Assembly: GCA_963835955.1 (NCBI GenBank)
Contig: CAWIHZ010000017.1
Location: forward strand, 310,001 to 374,000
Origin: Roseiarcus sp963835955
GTDB taxonomy: Bacteria > Pseudomonadota > Alphaproteobacteria > Rhizobiales > Beijerinckiaceae
Direction: 5' to 3'
Length of the DNA: 64,000 nt
Notes under the pieces: model-generated
Database searches by the model: none
What the model was told of the DNA's origin: nothing
The model's input: only the letters and a program-made list of their open reading frames with translations
Shown: one piece after another, positions 1 through 8,144 of the stretch
Layout of the letters: every line of letters begins with the position of its first letter
How positions within the stretch are numbered: the first letter of the stretch is position 1
Translations under genes and position numbers: made by a program

Positions 1-847
1 GATCGCGCGCCTTCCACGCCTCGATCTCGTCGCGCGAACGATAGCGATTGCGGTCGGAGCGCGAATGGCCGCGGGTGCGATAGGTCTTGGCCTCGATCAG
101 CGTCGGACCCTCGCCTGCCCGCGCCCGATCCGTCGCCGCGAACGCGGCCTGCGCCACGGCGGCGAAATCATTGCCGTCGACAATGACGCCGGGAATCGCA
201 TAGGCGCTCGCGCGGTCGGCGACGTTGGCGACGGCGGTCGAGCGCGCGATCGCCATCGACATCGCGTATTGGTTGTTCTCGCAGACAAAGACGACCGGGA
301 GTTTCCAGATCGAGGCGAGGTTGAGCGCCTCGTGAAACGCGCCCTCGTTATTGGCGCCGTCGCCGAAGAACGCGACCGCGACCGCGCCGCTCTTGCGCTT
401 CTTGGCGCTGAGCGCGGCCCCGACCGCGATCGGCAGCCCGCCGCCGACGATGCCGTTCGCGCCGAGATTGCCCCGCGCGGGGTCCGCGATATGCATCGAG
501 CCGCCCCGCCCCTTGCAGTAGCCGCTTTCGCGGCCGAGAAACTCGGCGAACATCGGCGCAAGCTCGGCGCCCTTGGCGATGCAATGGCCGTGTCCGCGAT
601 GGGTCGAGGTGACGCAGTCGGCGTCGGTAAGCGGCATGCAGGCCCCGACCGCCGTCGCCTCCTGTCCGATCGACAGGTGCATGGTCCCGTAGCTGAGGCC
701 GCGAATATAGGAATCCTCCGCCGCCTCTTCGAACCGGCGAATGCGGTGCATCCGCCGCAGCGCCCCCAACGCCTCTTCAACCGACAGGCGGTCGTAGACC
801 TCGGGACGGCCAGATTCCGAGCGCGCGGAAGCGGAATGCAACTTCAA
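1..847 (-). CDS. 2-oxoacid dehydrogenase E1 alpha subunit (PDH/acetoin dehydrogenase type), 3' end outside window
   Basis: Thiamine-diphosphate E1 alpha subunit of a heterotetrameric 2-oxoacid or acetoin dehydrogenase. It would decarboxylate the oxoacid and pass the acyl group to a lipoyl E2. About 282 residues are visible. They include GQEATAVG, STHRGHGH, the KGRGGSMH segment and the ThDP/Mg motif GDGANNEGAFHEALN followed by CENNQYAMS, then the phosphorylation-loop-like YRTRGHSRSD. The C-terminus, and probably the E1 beta gene, lie to the left. The start is taken as TTG at 847 because GAGGAGG sits 8 nt upstream and no ATG or GTG is available in frame. That TTG overlaps the TGA of a small upstream frame (TTGA). 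It is a different E1 class from the AceE at 9462-12128, so the substrate may be acetoin or a branched oxoacid rather than pyruvate. Confidence 0.9.
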   Translation of the reverse strand, partial: MKLHSASARSESGRPEVYDRLSVEEALGALRRMHRIRRFEEAAEDSYIRGLSYGTMHLSIGQEATAVGACMPLTDADCVTSTHRGHGHCIAKGAELAPMFAEFLGRESGYCKGRGGSMHIADPARGNLGANGIVGGGLPIAVGAALSAKKRKSGAVAVAFFGDGANNEGAFHEALNLASIWKLPVVFVCENNQYAMSMAIARSTAVANVADRASAYAIPGVIVDGNDFAAVAQAAFAATDRARAGEGPTLIEAKTYRTRGHSRSDRNRYRSRDEIEAWKARD

Positions 848-1041
848 TCGTAGGACCTCCTCGGGGCGAGCTCCACAAGCCGGCGAGGACGAAGCATAAT
901 AGAACTTTTGCTCATGCAAAAGATCAAACGTTCAGAATATTCCGCCGCCCGGCGCCGCCCGCCGTCGCCCAGAGTTCGCACGTCTTCGGAACGCGTGGCT
1001 TGATCGGGCATGGAGGATTCGCCTCGGACGATGAATGACAA
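844..1041 (-). CDS. possible small upstream ORF coupled to the E1 alpha gene
   Basis: A 65-residue frame starting with TTG at 1041, 10 nt after a good GGAGG. Its TGA overlaps the TTG start of the E1 alpha gene as TTGA. The predicted peptide is Arg-rich with no recognisable domain (internal MSKSSIMLRPRRLVELAPRR). It could be a real coupled leader peptide, or just the untranslated leader of the E1 gene. The only support is the ribosome-binding site and the stop/start overlap. Confidence 0.25.
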   Translation of the reverse strand: MSFIVRGESSMPDQATRSEDVRTLGDGGRRRAAEYSERLIFCMSKSSIMLRPRRLVELAPRRSYD

Positions 1042-1167
1042 TTAAGCCTATCCTCCTATGGAAAATAGCCGAAATCACATGAGTGTCGAAGCGGCGGTTT
1101 TTTCGTGGCGCCGGGTGACAAACCCGGAATTTCAGTGCAATGTTCGAGGGTCAGGGAGGAAACGCCG

Positions 1168-1396
1168 ATGACTGAAGGCGATCGACTCGGTCGTCTGCAC
1201 GAGCTGCCACACGAGCAATTTTCTCGGTGACTCGACCGTGCCGCGGCTCGCCGGGCAGGAGCGAGACTACCTGTTCAAGACGATGACGGATTTCCGCAAC
1301 CACACCCGCGCCAACAACCCCAGCATGTCGGATCTCTTGAACACCGCCACGCCCGAGCAGATCGCCGCCATGGCCGCCTATCTCGCGGGGCTGTGA
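1168..1396 (+). pseudogene. truncated class I cytochrome c (c4/c553-like) relic
   Basis: From 1172 to the TGA at 1394-1396 one frame reads a haem-binding CTSCH followed by PRLAGQERDYLFKTMTDFRN, then SMSDLL and TPEQIAAMAAYLAGL. This is the usual layout of a cytochrome c4/c553 domain: CXXCH, LAGQ, a Met ligand and a terminal AAYLAGL helix. A TGA lies immediately before this frame, so no signal peptide or start codon remains. The ATG at 1168, behind a good GGAGG, is in another frame and stops after about 20 codons. I read it as a cytochrome that lost its 5' part and was frameshifted. A CTG start is the unlikely alternative. Confidence 0.6.
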
Positions 1397-1414
1397 GGGC
1401 GAGGACGGAAGGGC

Positions 1415-2221
1415 TTATTTCTCCGCCAGCATTTTCGCGACCCGCTCGCGCCCGAGCCCGCGGGCGATGTCGGCCGCCGTCTTGCCGCGGTCGTCCTTGA
1501 GGTCGAACGCTGCGCCGTGATCGATGAGGAGCTTCAGCGTCGCATCGACATCCTCGACCCCGGCGGAAGCGTCATGCCCGGCCGCCCACATCAGCGCGGT
1601 GAGGCCGTGGGCGTAGCGCCGGTTGACGTCGACGCCCGCGCCGAGCAGCAGCGCTACGATCGACGTATTGGCGCGGCCGGCCGCGAACACCATCGCGCTC
1701 TTGCCTTCGTCGTCGAGCGCGTTGGGGTCCGCGCCGTGCTTCAGCAACAGATCGACGCTGTCCGCAGCGCCGTTATAGGCGGCCGCGGCGAGCGGCCTCA
1801 CGCCGTCGCGGCCGGGAATGTTGGGATCGGCGCCCCGTTCGATCAGCAGGCGCGTCGCCGCGGGCCGGTCCTGCTCGGCGGCGAGGAACAGCGGGGTCGA
1901 GCCGTCGACCGCGCGCGCGTTGAGGTCGGCGCCCTTGTCGATCAGCAGCGCCATCAGCCTGGTCTTGCCCGCTCCGGCGGCCTCCCCGAGCGCGGTCGCG
2001 CCTTTGCGGTCCCTGGCGTCGATCGCCGCGCCGCGAGCAATGAGCGCCCGCGCCTCGGGCTCGCAATTGTGCCGGGCGGCGGCGAACAATTGCGCGGTCG
2101 CCTGATAGGCGTCGCCGTCCTTGAGCGCGGAGACCGCGCGCGCAATATCGGCGCAGGGGTCGGCGGCGCGGCCGGGACTGGCGTAAAGGATCAGCGCGAG
2201 CATCGCAACAATGAGCCGCAT
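1415..2221 (-). CDS. exported ankyrin-repeat protein
   Basis: 268 residues from the ATG at 2221: an N-terminal signal peptide (RLIVAMLALILYASPGRAA, cleavage near AADPC), then about six ankyrin repeats with the consensus G.T.L..AA..G....V.LLL..GAD.N (for example SVDLLLKHGADPNALDDEGK and SIVALLLGAGVDVN). The frame also has a GTG at 2266 overlapping the asparaginase stop. I prefer the ATG at 2221 because AAGGAGG lies 11 nt upstream and because it starts the signal peptide directly. It is probably periplasmic and co-transcribed with the asparaginase gene just upstream. Small periplasmic ankyrin proteins bind proteins; the partner here is unknown. Confidence 0.85.
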   Translation of the reverse strand: MRLIVAMLALILYASPGRAADPCADIARAVSALKDGDAYQATAQLFAAARHNCEPEARALIARGAAIDARDRKGATALGEAAGAGKTRLMALLIDKGADLNARAVDGSTPLFLAAEQDRPAATRLLIERGADPNIPGRDGVRPLAAAAYNGAADSVDLLLKHGADPNALDDEGKSAMVFAAGRANTSIVALLLGAGVDVNRRYAHGLTALMWAAGHDASAGVEDVDATLKLLIDHGAAFDLKDDRGKTAADIARGLGRERVAKMLAEK

Positions 2222-2262
2222 CGCTTCTCGCGCCTCCTTCCGAATCAGTCCGCCGGCGCCGC

Positions 2263-3270
2263 TCACGCCAGCGGCCCCGCGGGACGCAGGACGCCGACCT
2301 CGAGGCCGTTCCAGTTTAGCAGTCTGGGCGAAATAAAGGGCGACAGGCGCGCTTTCAACTCATCGTCGAACCCGCCGTGGCGGCCGATGAGCGCGGCGAT
2401 CATCGCCTGGGCGGCGCGCGCGGCGCCGTCGTCGGCCTTGACCGCGAGGCCGAGACCGGCGTCGGGCAAGGCTGCGCAGAATACGCCCTCCGCGCCGCCC
2501 TTGGCGAAGACGCGCGCGCCCAGCATGGTCATGATCTCGGTGTCGAACCGCCCCGCGCCAGCGACCAGGAACGGCCGGGCCGCGACCGCCGCGCGAATCC
2601 GCGCCGCCGCCCGCGAACGCGCGGGCGACAGGCCCTGGCCGGTCGCGAAGCGGGCGAAGCCATGCGCGAGCGCCCGCAAGGGCATGGCGTAGGTCGGGAT
2701 CGAGCAGCCGTCGACGCCGCGGTTCTCCTCGCTCAAGCGCGCGCCGGTCGCCTCAGCGAGCGCGGCCGTCACCAGGCGCTGGACCGGATGGCCGGGCGCG
2801 ACATAGCCCTTCGGATCGACGCCGAGCGCGCAGGCGAGGCAGATAAAGCCCGCGTGCTTGCCCGAGCAATTGTTATGCAGCGCGTTCGGCGTCCGGCCGG
2901 AGCGCGCGAGCGCCCGCGCCGCGCTCTCGCCGATCGGCCAGTGGGCGCCGCATTCGAGCGCGCCCGCGTCGCGGCCGGCTTTGGCGAGCATCGAGCGCGC
3001 GGTCGCGACATGCGCCTCTTCGCCCGAGTGCGACGCGCAGGCGAGCGCGATCTCTCCCTCGGCCAAATGCAGCCGATCGGCGGCGCCGCTCTCGATCAGC
3101 GGCAGCGCCTGCAGCGCCTTGACCGCCGAACGCGGATAGACCGGCCGCTCGACGTCGCCGAAAGCCGCCACGATCCGCCCGGACCCGTCGACGACCGCCC
3201 CGGCGCCGCGATGGGCGGATTCGACCCGGTTCGCGCGCATGACTTCGGCGACCACGGGATTCGTCAACAT
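2263..3270 (-). CDS. L-asparaginase II (ReAV/PF06089 type)
   Basis: 335 residues of the asparaginase family typified by the Rhizobium etli thermolabile enzyme, which hydrolyses L-asparagine to aspartate and ammonia and is unrelated to E. coli AnsA/AnsB. Key residues stand at the ReAV positions as I remember them: the SxxK pair Ser48/Lys51 in YPRSAVKAL, Ser80 in CASHSGEE, and the metal-site trio Cys135/Lys138 (NNCSGKHAGF) and Cys189 (GVDGCSIPTYAM). No signal peptide, so cytoplasmic. Its stop region overlaps the alternative GTG of the ankyrin gene, so the two probably form an operon. Its 5' side faces the hairpin element at 3329-3434. Confidence 0.92.
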   Translation of the reverse strand: MLTNPVVAEVMRANRVESAHRGAGAVVDGSGRIVAAFGDVERPVYPRSAVKALQALPLIESGAADRLHLAEGEIALACASHSGEEAHVATARSMLAKAGRDAGALECGAHWPIGESAARALARSGRTPNALHNNCSGKHAGFICLACALGVDPKGYVAPGHPVQRLVTAALAEATGARLSEENRGVDGCSIPTYAMPLRALAHGFARFATGQGLSPARSRAAARIRAAVAARPFLVAGAGRFDTEIMTMLGARVFAKGGAEGVFCAALPDAGLGLAVKADDGAARAAQAMIAALIGRHGGFDDELKARLSPFISPRLLNWNGLEVGVLRPAGPLA

Positions 3271-3328
3271 TGGGCTCCATCAGGGGCGAGCGGCCATTTG
3301 GCGGATAGCGTAGCGGCCGCGCCGGCGC

Positions 3329-3434
3329 TAAGCAGGATTTCGGAAAAGAGGACGCCGGTTTTCCGATAAAAATCCTGCTTCTTCAAGGGACTCTAAGCAG
3401 GGTTTCGTTGGCTTGCCAATGAAACCCTGCTTAG
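3329..3434. repeat. tandem hairpin element built from an AAGCAGGRTTT word
   Basis: Two adjacent inverted repeats share one word. Hairpin 1: TAAGCAGGATTTCGGAAAA at 3329-3347, an 11-nt loop, then its complement at 3359-3380 with a 4-nt bulge. Hairpin 2: CTAAGCAGGGTTTCGTTGG at 3393-3411, loop CTTG, and complement at 3416-3434, which is 19 paired bases with a single G-T. AAGCAGGRTTT therefore occurs four times in alternating orientation between the asparaginase and CBS-BON genes, which are divergent. Neither arm has a T-run typical of a terminator. It could be a small mobile palindrome or a structured leader. Confidence 0.85.
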
Positions 3435-3494
3435 ATTGGCGCCGCGGCCGCGGCTGTTGCAACAGGATGCGGATCGCGCGACAGCGAGGCGAGG

Positions 3495-4217
3495 ATGCGC
3501 GTTCGGGATGTGATGACCTATGGCGCGATCGGGGTCAGCGAAAACGCGACGCTGGCCGAGGCGGTGGAGACGCTTCTGCGCTCCCGGGTCAGCGCGCTGT
3601 TGGTGTTCGACGCCGATCACGCCCTGGTCGGCGTCTTGAGCGAAGGCGACCTGATGCGCCGAAGCGAACTCGGCACCGACGCCAAGCGCCCGCGCTGGCT
3701 CGAATATCTGCTGAGCGGCGGAAAGCTCGCCGAATCCTACGTCCATGCGCATGGGCGTAGGGTGAGCGAACTGATGACCCGGAAAGTCATGACCATCGCC
3801 GAGGACGCAGAGCTGAGCGAAGCGGTCGATCTGATGTTGCGGGCCCATGTGAAGCGGCTGCCGGTGCTGCGCGGCCAGGCCGTGACCGGCGTCATTTCGC
3901 GCTCCGACCTGCTCAAAGCTCTGCTCGCGCCGGCGCCGAATCCGGGCGCGCCGCGCCCCGACGGCGAGATCAAGGCGGCGATCGCGGCGGAGCTCGAAAA
4001 GCGGGGCTGGGCGCCGAAGGCGAGCGTGCGGGTGGAGGTCGCAAACGGCGTCGTCACCTTCAACGGCGCGATCACCGACGAGCGCCTGCGCGCCGGCCTC
4101 AAGGTGATCGCCGAGAACACGCCGGGCGTCACCGCCGTCCACGACCATATGGCCTGGATCGAACCGAATTCGGGCCTCTATCTGCCGTCGGAGGAGGACG
4201 ACCAACCCGGGGGTTGA
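3495..4217 (+). CDS. CBS-pair and BON domain protein
   Basis: 240 residues. Two CBS motifs fill residues 1-140 (VRDVMTYGAIGVSENATLAE with VGVLSEGDLMRR, then VSELMTRKVMTIAEDAELSE with VTGVISRSDLLKAL). A BON domain follows at about 155-230 (EIKAAIAAELEKRGW, VEVANGVVTFNGAI). CBS pairs bind adenine nucleotides and BON domains are small alpha/beta folds often associated with membranes or phospholipid. The combination is common in Rhizobiales but has no firm assigned role. No signal peptide is seen. The gene stands alone, facing the asparaginase across the hairpin element. Confidence 0.88.
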   Translation: MRVRDVMTYGAIGVSENATLAEAVETLLRSRVSALLVFDADHALVGVLSEGDLMRRSELGTDAKRPRWLEYLLSGGKLAESYVHAHGRRVSELMTRKVMTIAEDAELSEAVDLMLRAHVKRLPVLRGQAVTGVISRSDLLKALLAPAPNPGAPRPDGEIKAAIAAELEKRGWAPKASVRVEVANGVVTFNGAITDERLRAGLKVIAENTPGVTAVHDHMAWIEPNSGLYLPSEEDDQPGG

Positions 4218-4294
4218 GAGACCGGGGCCGAGCTTTTGACGACGGAAATGTCGAACCTGGGCTTTGCGCCGCCGCGCCGGCCCGCCGCGCGATC

Positions 4295-4651
4295 CTACCG
4301 CCGGAAGTGCGCGCCGCCGCGATAGGCGCCGCCATGATAGCCGCCGTGGTAGACGCCGCCGCGGTGGACGCCGCCGTGGTAGACGCCGCCATGATAATAG
4401 CCGCGACGGTAGACGCCGCCGTGGTAGACGCCGCCGCGGTAGACGCCGCCATGATAATAGCCGCCGCCCCAGCCATACCCGCCGTAGTAGCCGCCATAGT
4501 AGCCCGGCCAGCCATAGCCGCCATAGCCGTATTGCACCCCTACGGCCGCTGGATAGACGCCGGCGCCATAGGCCGTCGGCTGGTAGCACCCTGCGAGCGG
4601 CAGCGCGAGCGCCGCTACGATTGCGGGAATAAGAAGCTTTTTAGCCGTCAT
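4295..4651 (-). CDS. Gly/Tyr/His-repeat lipoprotein
   Basis: 118 residues from ATG 4651 (AAAGGA upstream). The first 21 residues form a lipoprotein signal (KKLLIPAIVAALALPLAGC) with lipobox LAGC. The mature part is almost wholly Gly, Tyr and His. It has a YGYGGYGWPGYYGGYYGGYG block, then about eight repeats of [YH]xGGVY[RH]GG, ending in HFRR. Lipidation at Cys would anchor it in the envelope, probably the outer membrane. The DNA repeats are near-identical 15-mers, so copy number may vary between strains. No functional family is recognised. A start 14 codons further upstream is open but would spoil the signal peptide. Confidence 0.75.
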   Translation of the reverse strand: MTAKKLLIPAIVAALALPLAGCYQPTAYGAGVYPAAVGVQYGYGGYGWPGYYGGYYGGYGWGGGYYHGGVYRGGVYHGGVYRRGYYHGGVYHGGVHRGGVYHGGYHGGAYRGGAHFRR

Positions 4652-4734
4652 GACCGCGGTCCTTTGCTCGCTCGAAAAAGCCGCCCCCGACACATCATTC
4701 TGGGCCCGCCGCCAGCCTACAGGCGCCGACGGCG

Positions 4735-4985
4735 ATGAGCAATCGGCTTCGCCGGCAATCGGGCAAGAGTTGCTTCGTCCTCAGACGACAGGCCCGCAAC
4801 GACCGGTTCGCCAACGCCGTCCGCCATTGGGCGAGGGTCGCCGTGCGGCATGATCCGCGCAGCCGATCGAAATACGCCGAGGCCTGTCTGCGCCTCGTTC
4901 GAGCCTTAGGGTTACGGTGATGGTGCATGTTACTCCTTTGCCGCAGTCGCTCCTTCGTCCTTTGGCTCGGGCCCTCGCGTGAGGG
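4735..4985 (+). mobile_element. IS110-family transposase C-terminal relic
   Basis: The frame from 4735 reads RRQSGKSCFVLRRQARNDRF, then ANAVRHWARVAVRHD and PRSRSKYAEA. This is the conserved C-terminal block of IS110/IS1111 transposases (SGK..V.RR, N..HWARVA.QHDP.SR.KY). After this point the frame breaks: a few residues resembling RALR appear, then a TGA at 4918. The catalytic N-terminus is absent and no end repeats are visible, so this is a dead fragment of about 200 bp. The identification rests on my memory of the family motif. Confidence 0.6.
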
Positions 4986-5495
4986 CCGGCGCGGCGGCGC
5001 AATTTTTCAAAAATCAATTTTCTTCGACAATCGCTTTGAGAAAATCAGAAGCCGTGTTATGGTTGTCCTCGTCGCTGGATCGAGGCGCGTCTGGCGCGCC
5101 GAGGTCAAGCGGCCGCTTTAAGCCCTCACGCGGGCGGGGTTGACATGCCGAAAAACGGCGCCAGCCCCTTGGCGCAACCTAAAGGTACGGGTCGGGAGCC
5201 TCGGGAGGACGAAAGAACGAGGCAGGGACGTCAAGGAGCGCCAAGGGGCCGCAAAAAAATTCTCATTTGGATTCGCGCGTAAGTCCTTGAAAAGTCTTGA
5301 TTCGCGGAAACAAAAGGCTTTCCTTTGCTTCCCTCTAATTTTCCCGGGCTTCCCTTTTGTTTTCTTTTGCTTCCGCTTTTGCTTTCGCTGGCTTCCCCCT
5401 GAATTGCGAAGCCTCGCTCGCGGCGCAGGCTGGGGCGCCTTCCTGCTTTGCCCGCCGAGCGGAGGCCCGCGACGCCTTGCGCGCGAGGCCCGCTT
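4986..5495. other. intergenic region with low-complexity pyrimidine tract
   Basis: No convincing gene. From about 5316 to 5405 the top strand is a near-pure pyrimidine run made of CTTTTGCTTCC/CTTCCC words. GGAAACAAAAGG near 5308-5319 can pair with CCCTTTTGTTTTC near 5353-5365 to form a hairpin. The frames that cross it have no known domain. The region lies between the IS110 relic and the 3' end of the SDR gene. Confidence 0.5.
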
Positions 5496-6368
5496 CTACC
5501 CGCCGCCTCCCTCCCCGGCGTCGGCCAGCGCCTTCAGGCCCTCGCGATAGGTCGGATAGGCTGGCCTGAAGCCGAGCAGGGCCTTGGCCTTGGCGATCGA
5601 GATCCGCTTGTTGTCGGCGAAAAAGCTCCTCGAGGCCGGCGGGAGCAGCGCGTCGTCATAGACTTCCTCAGGCGGGGGCTCGATCCCCAGAAGCGCCGCC
5701 GCGTAGGCGATGACGTCCTGCGGCGGCGCGGGTTCTTCGTCGGCCACATTCCAGATCTGGCCTTTAAGCCCGCGCTCCAGCGTCAGGCGCGAAAGCTCGG
5801 CGATGTCGTCGACATGGGCGCGGTTGAAAACCTGGCCCGGCTTGACGATCCGGCGCGCGTCCCCCTGCCTCAGTTTCACCAACGCATTGCGGCCGGGGCC
5901 GTAAATCCCGGCAAGCCGCAGGATGTCGGTTTCCACGCCGCGCGACCGGCCCGCCTCCCGCCAGCGCCCTTCGTCGTCGAGCCGCGCCAACCCCCGAACG
6001 GAGCGCGTCCGAGTCGCGCCGGTCTCGTCGACCCAGCCGCCGCCGTGGTCGCCGTAAACGCCGATGGTCGAATAATAGAGAATGCGCCCGAGCGCCGGGG
6101 CCTTCGCGATCGCCGGCGCGAACCGCTCGTCCGCCCTTTCTCCCCTTGGGCGCGGAGGAATGGAGACGACGATCGCCTCCGCCCGCTCTATCGCTTGATT
6201 GATCCCAGGGTCCGCGCGCTCGCCGTCGTAGACATAGGCCTCGACCCCCTGGGCGCGGAGCGCGGCGACGGTCTGGTCCGAGCGCGCGGTTCCGCTCGCC
6301 TCGACGCGCCGCTCGCGCGCAATCAGCCGGCGGGCGCAATATCCTGTTCCGAAAAAGAAAATCCTCAC
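5496..6368 (-). CDS. NAD(P)-binding SDR-family epimerase/reductase-like protein
   Basis: 290 residues of the extended SDR (YeeZ-like) group. The Rossmann start is unusual: RIFFFGTGYCARRLIA (GxGxxA). STIGVYGDHGGGWVDE carries the SDR Ser/Tyr pair region, and ILRLAGIYGPGRN and VFNRAHVDDIAEL follow the extended-SDR pattern. The catalytic YxxxK Lys is not obvious after GVYGD, so it may bind nucleotide with altered or no redox chemistry. It begins 28 nt after lpd and is the last gene of the PDH operon. Substrate unknown. Confidence 0.8.
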   Translation of the reverse strand: MRIFFFGTGYCARRLIARERRVEASGTARSDQTVAALRAQGVEAYVYDGERADPGINQAIERAEAIVVSIPPRPRGERADERFAPAIAKAPALGRILYYSTIGVYGDHGGGWVDETGATRTRSVRGLARLDDEGRWREAGRSRGVETDILRLAGIYGPGRNALVKLRQGDARRIVKPGQVFNRAHVDDIAELSRLTLERGLKGQIWNVADEEPAPPQDVIAYAAALLGIEPPPEEVYDDALLPPASRSFFADNKRISIAKAKALLGFRPAYPTYREGLKALADAGEGGGG

Positions 6369-6395
6369 CGGGACCCGCTCGCCGCCGCAGGCCCG

Positions 6396-8123
6396 CTAGG
6401 CCTTCTTCGGCATGTAGAGATCCGTCAGGGTTCCCGCGAAGGCTTCCGCCGACATCGCGAAGGTTTCCGACAGGGTCGGATGCGGATGAACGGTGAGGCC
6501 GATGTCCTCCGCTTCCGAGCCCATCTCGATCGCCAGCGCCGCTTCGGAGATGAGGTCGCCGGCGTTCGGCCCGACGATGCCGCAGCCGATCAGGCGCTGG
6601 GTTTCCTGGTCCCACAGGGTCTTGGTCAGACCCTCGTCGCGGCCGAGCGACAGCGAACGCCCGCTCGCCGCCCACGGGAACACCGCCTTGCCGTATTTGA
6701 TCCCTTTCGCCTTGGCCTCGGTCTCGGTGACGCCCGCCCAGGCGACTTCCGGATCGGTATAAGCAACCGACGGTATCGCCTTGGCGTCAAACGAGGATTT
6801 GTGCCCGCTTGCGACTTCGGCCGCGACCTTGCCCTCGTGCGAGGCCTTGTGGGCGAGCATCGGCTGGCCGATGACGTCGCCGATGGCGAAGATATGCGGG
6901 ACATTGGTGCGCATCTGGCGGTCGACCGCGATGAAGCCGCGCTCGTCGGTCGCCACGCCGGCGGCGGCGGCGCCGATCAGCGCCCCATTGGGCCGGCGCC
7001 CGACGGAGACCAGCATCGCGTCGAACATTTCAGACTTCGCGCCTCCCTCGCCTTCATACGAGACGCGCAGTCCTTCGGGAGTCGCCTCGACCGCCGTCAC
7101 CTTTGTTTTCAGCAGGATTTTGTCGTAGAGTTTGCCGACGCGCTTGGCGAAGGGCGCGACGATGTCCGGATCGGCCCCCGGCATCAACTGGTCGAGCATC
7201 TCGATCACCGTGATTCCCGCTCCGAGCGCGTGATAGACGGTCGCCATCTCGAGCCCGATGATCCCGCCGCCAAGGATCAGCATCCGCTTGGGGACAAAGC
7301 GCAGTTCCAGCGCCGAGGTCGAGTCCCAGATGCGAGGATCGGACGGAATGAATCCGGGCGCGATGGGTTCGGAGCCCGCCGCAATGATCGCACTCTTAAA
7401 TCCCACGGTCCGCGCGCCTTCCGAGGTCTCGACGCTCAGGGCGTTGGCCGAGGTGAACTTGCCGACGCCGGTCACAACCGTGACCTTGCGCTGGCGGGAA
7501 AGCCCGGTGAGGCCGGTCGTCAGTCGCTTGACCACGCCATCCTTCCATTGGCCGACCGCTTCGAGATCGAAGGCCGGGGCGCCGAACTTCACCCCATGTG
7601 CGGCCATCGCAGCCGCCTCGTCGATCGTCTTGGCGACATGCAGAAGCGCCTTCGAGGGAATGCAGCCGACGTTCAGGCACACGCCGCCCAGCGTCGCGCG
7701 CTTTTCGACCAGCACCACCTTCTGCCCGAGGTCGGCGGCGCGAAAGGCGGCGGTGTATCCGCCGGGCCCGGCGCCGAGCACTAGAACATCGGCCTCGAAA
7801 TCAACCTTCGCCCCGGCGGCGGGCGCAGGCGCCGGGGCGGCCGGGGGCGCCGCAGGAGGCGCCGGCGCGGCGGCTGGCTTTTGCGCAGTCGCGCCCGCGT
7901 AGGTCGCAAGCAGCGCTCCCTGGCTCACCTTGTCGCCGACCTTGACATGGATCTCGCCGATAACGCCGTCCTCCGGCGCGGGCACGTCCAACGTCGCCTT
8001 GTCGCTTTCCAGCGTCAGGATCGTCGCCTCCTTGCTGACGCTCTGCCCTGGCGCGACGTGAATCTCGATGATCGGCACATCCTTGAAGTCGCCGATGTCA
8101 GGAAGCCTGATTTCGCCCGCCAT
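6396..8123 (-). CDS. lpdA: dihydrolipoyl dehydrogenase (E3) with N-terminal lipoyl domain
   Basis: 575 residues. Residues 1-80 form a biotinyl/lipoyl domain (PDIGDFKDVPIIEI, LTLESDKATLDVP, lipoylated Lys42). An Ala/Pro-rich linker follows to about 105. Then comes the FAD/NAD disulfide reductase: GAGPGGYTAAFRAADLG, redox pair Cys149/Cys154 in GGVCLNVGCIPSK, and the C-terminal HPHPTLSE His-Glu dyad. It reoxidises dihydrolipoamide of the pyruvate dehydrogenase complex with NAD+. Plain E3 lacks the lipoyl domain; the fused form goes with AceE/AceF-type complexes. It lies 22 nt after aceF in the same operon. Confidence 0.95.
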   Translation of the reverse strand: MAGEIRLPDIGDFKDVPIIEIHVAPGQSVSKEATILTLESDKATLDVPAPEDGVIGEIHVKVGDKVSQGALLATYAGATAQKPAAAPAPPAAPPAAPAPAPAAGAKVDFEADVLVLGAGPGGYTAAFRAADLGQKVVLVEKRATLGGVCLNVGCIPSKALLHVAKTIDEAAAMAAHGVKFGAPAFDLEAVGQWKDGVVKRLTTGLTGLSRQRKVTVVTGVGKFTSANALSVETSEGARTVGFKSAIIAAGSEPIAPGFIPSDPRIWDSTSALELRFVPKRMLILGGGIIGLEMATVYHALGAGITVIEMLDQLMPGADPDIVAPFAKRVGKLYDKILLKTKVTAVEATPEGLRVSYEGEGGAKSEMFDAMLVSVGRRPNGALIGAAAAGVATDERGFIAVDRQMRTNVPHIFAIGDVIGQPMLAHKASHEGKVAAEVASGHKSSFDAKAIPSVAYTDPEVAWAGVTETEAKAKGIKYGKAVFPWAASGRSLSLGRDEGLTKTLWDQETQRLIGCGIVGPNAGDLISEAALAIEMGSEAEDIGLTVHPHPTLSETFAMSAEAFAGTLTDLYMPKKA

Positions 8124-8144
8124 GACTGTCCTTGCTCCCTGGCC

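Noticed and set aside
1111..1127. CCGGGT-GACAA-ACCCGG stem as terminator
   Set aside because: Six-bp stem without a T-run on either strand.
5140..5550. 136-codon plus frame across the pyrimidine tract
   Set aside because: Phe/Arg/Pro-rich low-complexity translation with no family; it mirrors the DNA repeat.
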